A stretch of 64,000 nucleotides of DNA, taken from positions 14,574,326 to 14,638,325 of the forward strand of contig NC_072460.1 in assembly GCF_027596085.1 (NCBI RefSeq), given 5' to 3'. Each line of letters begins with the position of its first letter. Position 1 is the stretch's first letter. Source of the stretch: Anoplopoma fimbria (lineage: Eukaryota; Chordata; Actinopteri; Perciformes; Anoplopomatidae). Below, piece by piece: positions 53,936-64,000 of this stretch. Made by a program: the position numbers and the translations under genes. The notes beneath the pieces are model-generated. The model was not told the origin of the DNA. It did not search any database and worked only from the letters and a program-made list of their open reading frames with translations.

Positions 53936-54155
53936 TTTTCTAAACTAACAAAAACACAACTATTCTTAAAAAACACAGTTTACAAACACACCCACACACG
54001 GGTATGTTGTTGCTTGCAATCTGCAAAATCACCACTAGATGGAACTAAATATCTGTTACTTTGAACAAGGGCACTTTAGGATAAAATATGTCAACAAGGC
54101 AGGTGACTTTAACTGTTACACTTACTAATCCTCAAATATTAGCCAATTTTACTTT

Positions 54156-54177
54156 TAATTAATTAATTAATTAATTA
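54156..54177. repeat. (AATT)n short repeat
   Basis: About five AATT units in the intergenic region upstream of rbm10. Confidence 0.9.
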
Positions 54178-54419
54178 TTTATTGACTACCAATTAGCATT
54201 TCCCTGTTTGTTTTGGTTCCTTCCTAAATGTACTGTTCCTGCCAATTACTACCTGAGGCCATCTGAAGTCTAAGTGCATCACGTGACAATCGAGCGCTTG
54301 ACACGACTCCCTCTCTATACGGCTCTGGTTTGGCCCGTCTGGTCCAATCACCGTCGACTTTGATGTGTTCTCTCTCCAACCACTAATCACATACCAGAGT
54401 CGGGTATTTGAACCCTCCC

Positions 54420-54533
54420 CCTCCAAATTGTTGTCTTGCTGTGGCCATTTTACACAGTGAAAAATAAAACACCCTTCTCACCTGGGCTTCGACGTGACAT
54501 TAAGATAACTATTTTTGGCTACACGTGCCACTG
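54420..54533 (+). promoter_or_regulatory. rbm10: Presumed rbm10 promoter and first non-coding exon
   Basis: The motif gtggccattttacac near 54440 resembles a YY1-type start-site element. The presumed exon ends at 54533 (donor gtaagt at 54534) and could join to the acceptor at 55168-55169. The interval upstream (53,940-54,420) has no recognisable gene. Confidence 0.45.
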
Positions 54534-55000
54534 GTAAGTGTGTGTCCTGTTTCAAACACTGCTGTCGGTGCGTTTACAGCGGCTGACATCCGTCATCGGA
54601 GACAGCTTCTCTGCCTGGACCAGCGAGACGACCACAGGCTAAAATAGTTAGCTCGTCCGCTAACAGAGATGACCGCCACACGTCATTGTTAAATACTCCT
54701 TTTTGAGTAGTAAGGTCAGGCATGTGCATTGAGCACACTTGTTCATAAGTGATGCAGGGTCATGCCTCAACTCGTTTTATTCATGGGTGTTGATGTGTAA
54801 AGCTGTAATATCAGTCAAAGGTGAAGAAGTCTGCAGTATTCAAAGATGCAGCTAATAAATCCCATGCATGCAGCCTCTATTGAACGCACACCATGCAAAG
54901 CACTACTATGCACCCCAGGAGGCATCTAGGTTGGAGATTTAGTTTTATCTGTAAAGCAGTTGTTTATAAGTGTTTACTGCAATTGCTGTGATTATTGCTT

Positions 55001-55231
55001 TTTCATTTAAAAGAGTAAATTGCTGATGTGGTGTTACTTCCATGATCTTTCCATGCTGCTGTCAAATAGAAATAAGGCAGAGACCAGAGATGGTGAATCA
55101 GTCAACCAGCAAAGATGATCCTGATTATTTTATCTCATTTAATAAAGTAAATTGCTGATGTACTTCCAGGGTTTCCAATGCTCTAACCAAATAGAAAAAA
55201 GGGCAGACAAGGAGCAGAGTCAGTGAATCAG
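55001..55231 (+). repeat. rbm10: Imperfect tandem duplication covering the rbm10 start exon
   Basis: Copy 1 (about 55001-55101) and copy 2 (about 55132-55231) share tttcattta, agtaaattgctgatg, acttcca, ttccatgct, aaatagaaa, ggcag and gtgaatcag in the same order. Copy 2 holds the acceptor (ccag at 55166-55169) and is followed by the start codon at 55233. Copy 1 reads ccatg at the corresponding place and has no start codon. Confidence 0.75.
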
Positions 55232-55232
55232 C

Positions 55233-63863
<8,631 letters not shown>

Positions 63864-64000
63864 GCCTTCACCTTAAAATCTCAACTTCCTGACCCAGGAC
63901 AATGACAAAGCTTGGCACGCAACACATCACCGTTAACGTCATATAGATAAACCTCTTAATTTTGGTTTGTAATTACAATTACCTCAACAGTGGTAATACA
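63864..64000. other. rbm10: Window end, presumed rbm10 3' UTR
   Basis: 137 bp after the predicted stop with no signal that I can identify. No polyadenylation signal is visible before the window ends, so the transcript extends beyond it. Confidence 0.5.

Overview
This is a gene-dense stretch of a teleost fish nuclear genome, most likely a percomorph. The evidence is compact multi-exon genes with GT-AG introns, long CA/GT microsatellites, and a fish-type Tc1-like miniature transposon. The encoded proteins are close to human orthologues but carry fish-type changes. Every gene I can support is on the + strand. I rebuilt the coding exons by hand from splice sites, reading frame and recalled family sequence; each model closes in frame from ATG to stop.

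Layout: 1-11,461 has no coding exon I can support and is rich in microsatellites. camkv, a CaM-kinase-like vesicle-associated pseudokinase, runs 11,474-20,273 in 10 coding exons (806 aa). uba1, the ubiquitin-activating enzyme E1, runs 24,994-36,449 in 25 coding exons (1,057 aa), with two candidate non-coding first exons in the CpG-rich stretch at 21.9-23.6 kb. A RhoGEF of the ARHGEF3/NET1 type runs 38,109-43,692 (520 aa). A USP21-like deubiquitinase runs 44,894-48,538 (404 aa). A rhoa-type GTPase runs 50,190-51,514 (193 aa). rbm10, a splicing regulator, runs 55,233-63,863 (933 aa).

Functional pairings: an E1 enzyme lies close to a deubiquitinase, and a RhoGEF family known to act on RhoA lies 6.5 kb upstream of a rhoa gene. 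I read these as old linkage, not as an operon-like unit. In human, UBA1 and RBM10 are neighbours on Xp11, while CAMKV and RHOA (with UBA7, RBM5 and RBM6) are on 3p21. The window therefore combines markers of two human regions that look like ancient paralogous segments.

The most interesting items are: (1) two near-identical 120-nt elements in consecutive uba1 introns with the hallmarks of box C/D small RNAs, including a C box, a D box, a closing CUCC/GGAG stem and internal hairpins; (2) an rbm10 whose C-terminal G-patch appears degenerate and ends at an early stop; (3) a tandem duplication that includes the rbm10 start exon; (4) a camkv tail far larger than the human one; and (5) a complete Tc1-like miniature element directly upstream of the rhoa promoter. 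I found no mobile system, CRISPR array or viral gene.
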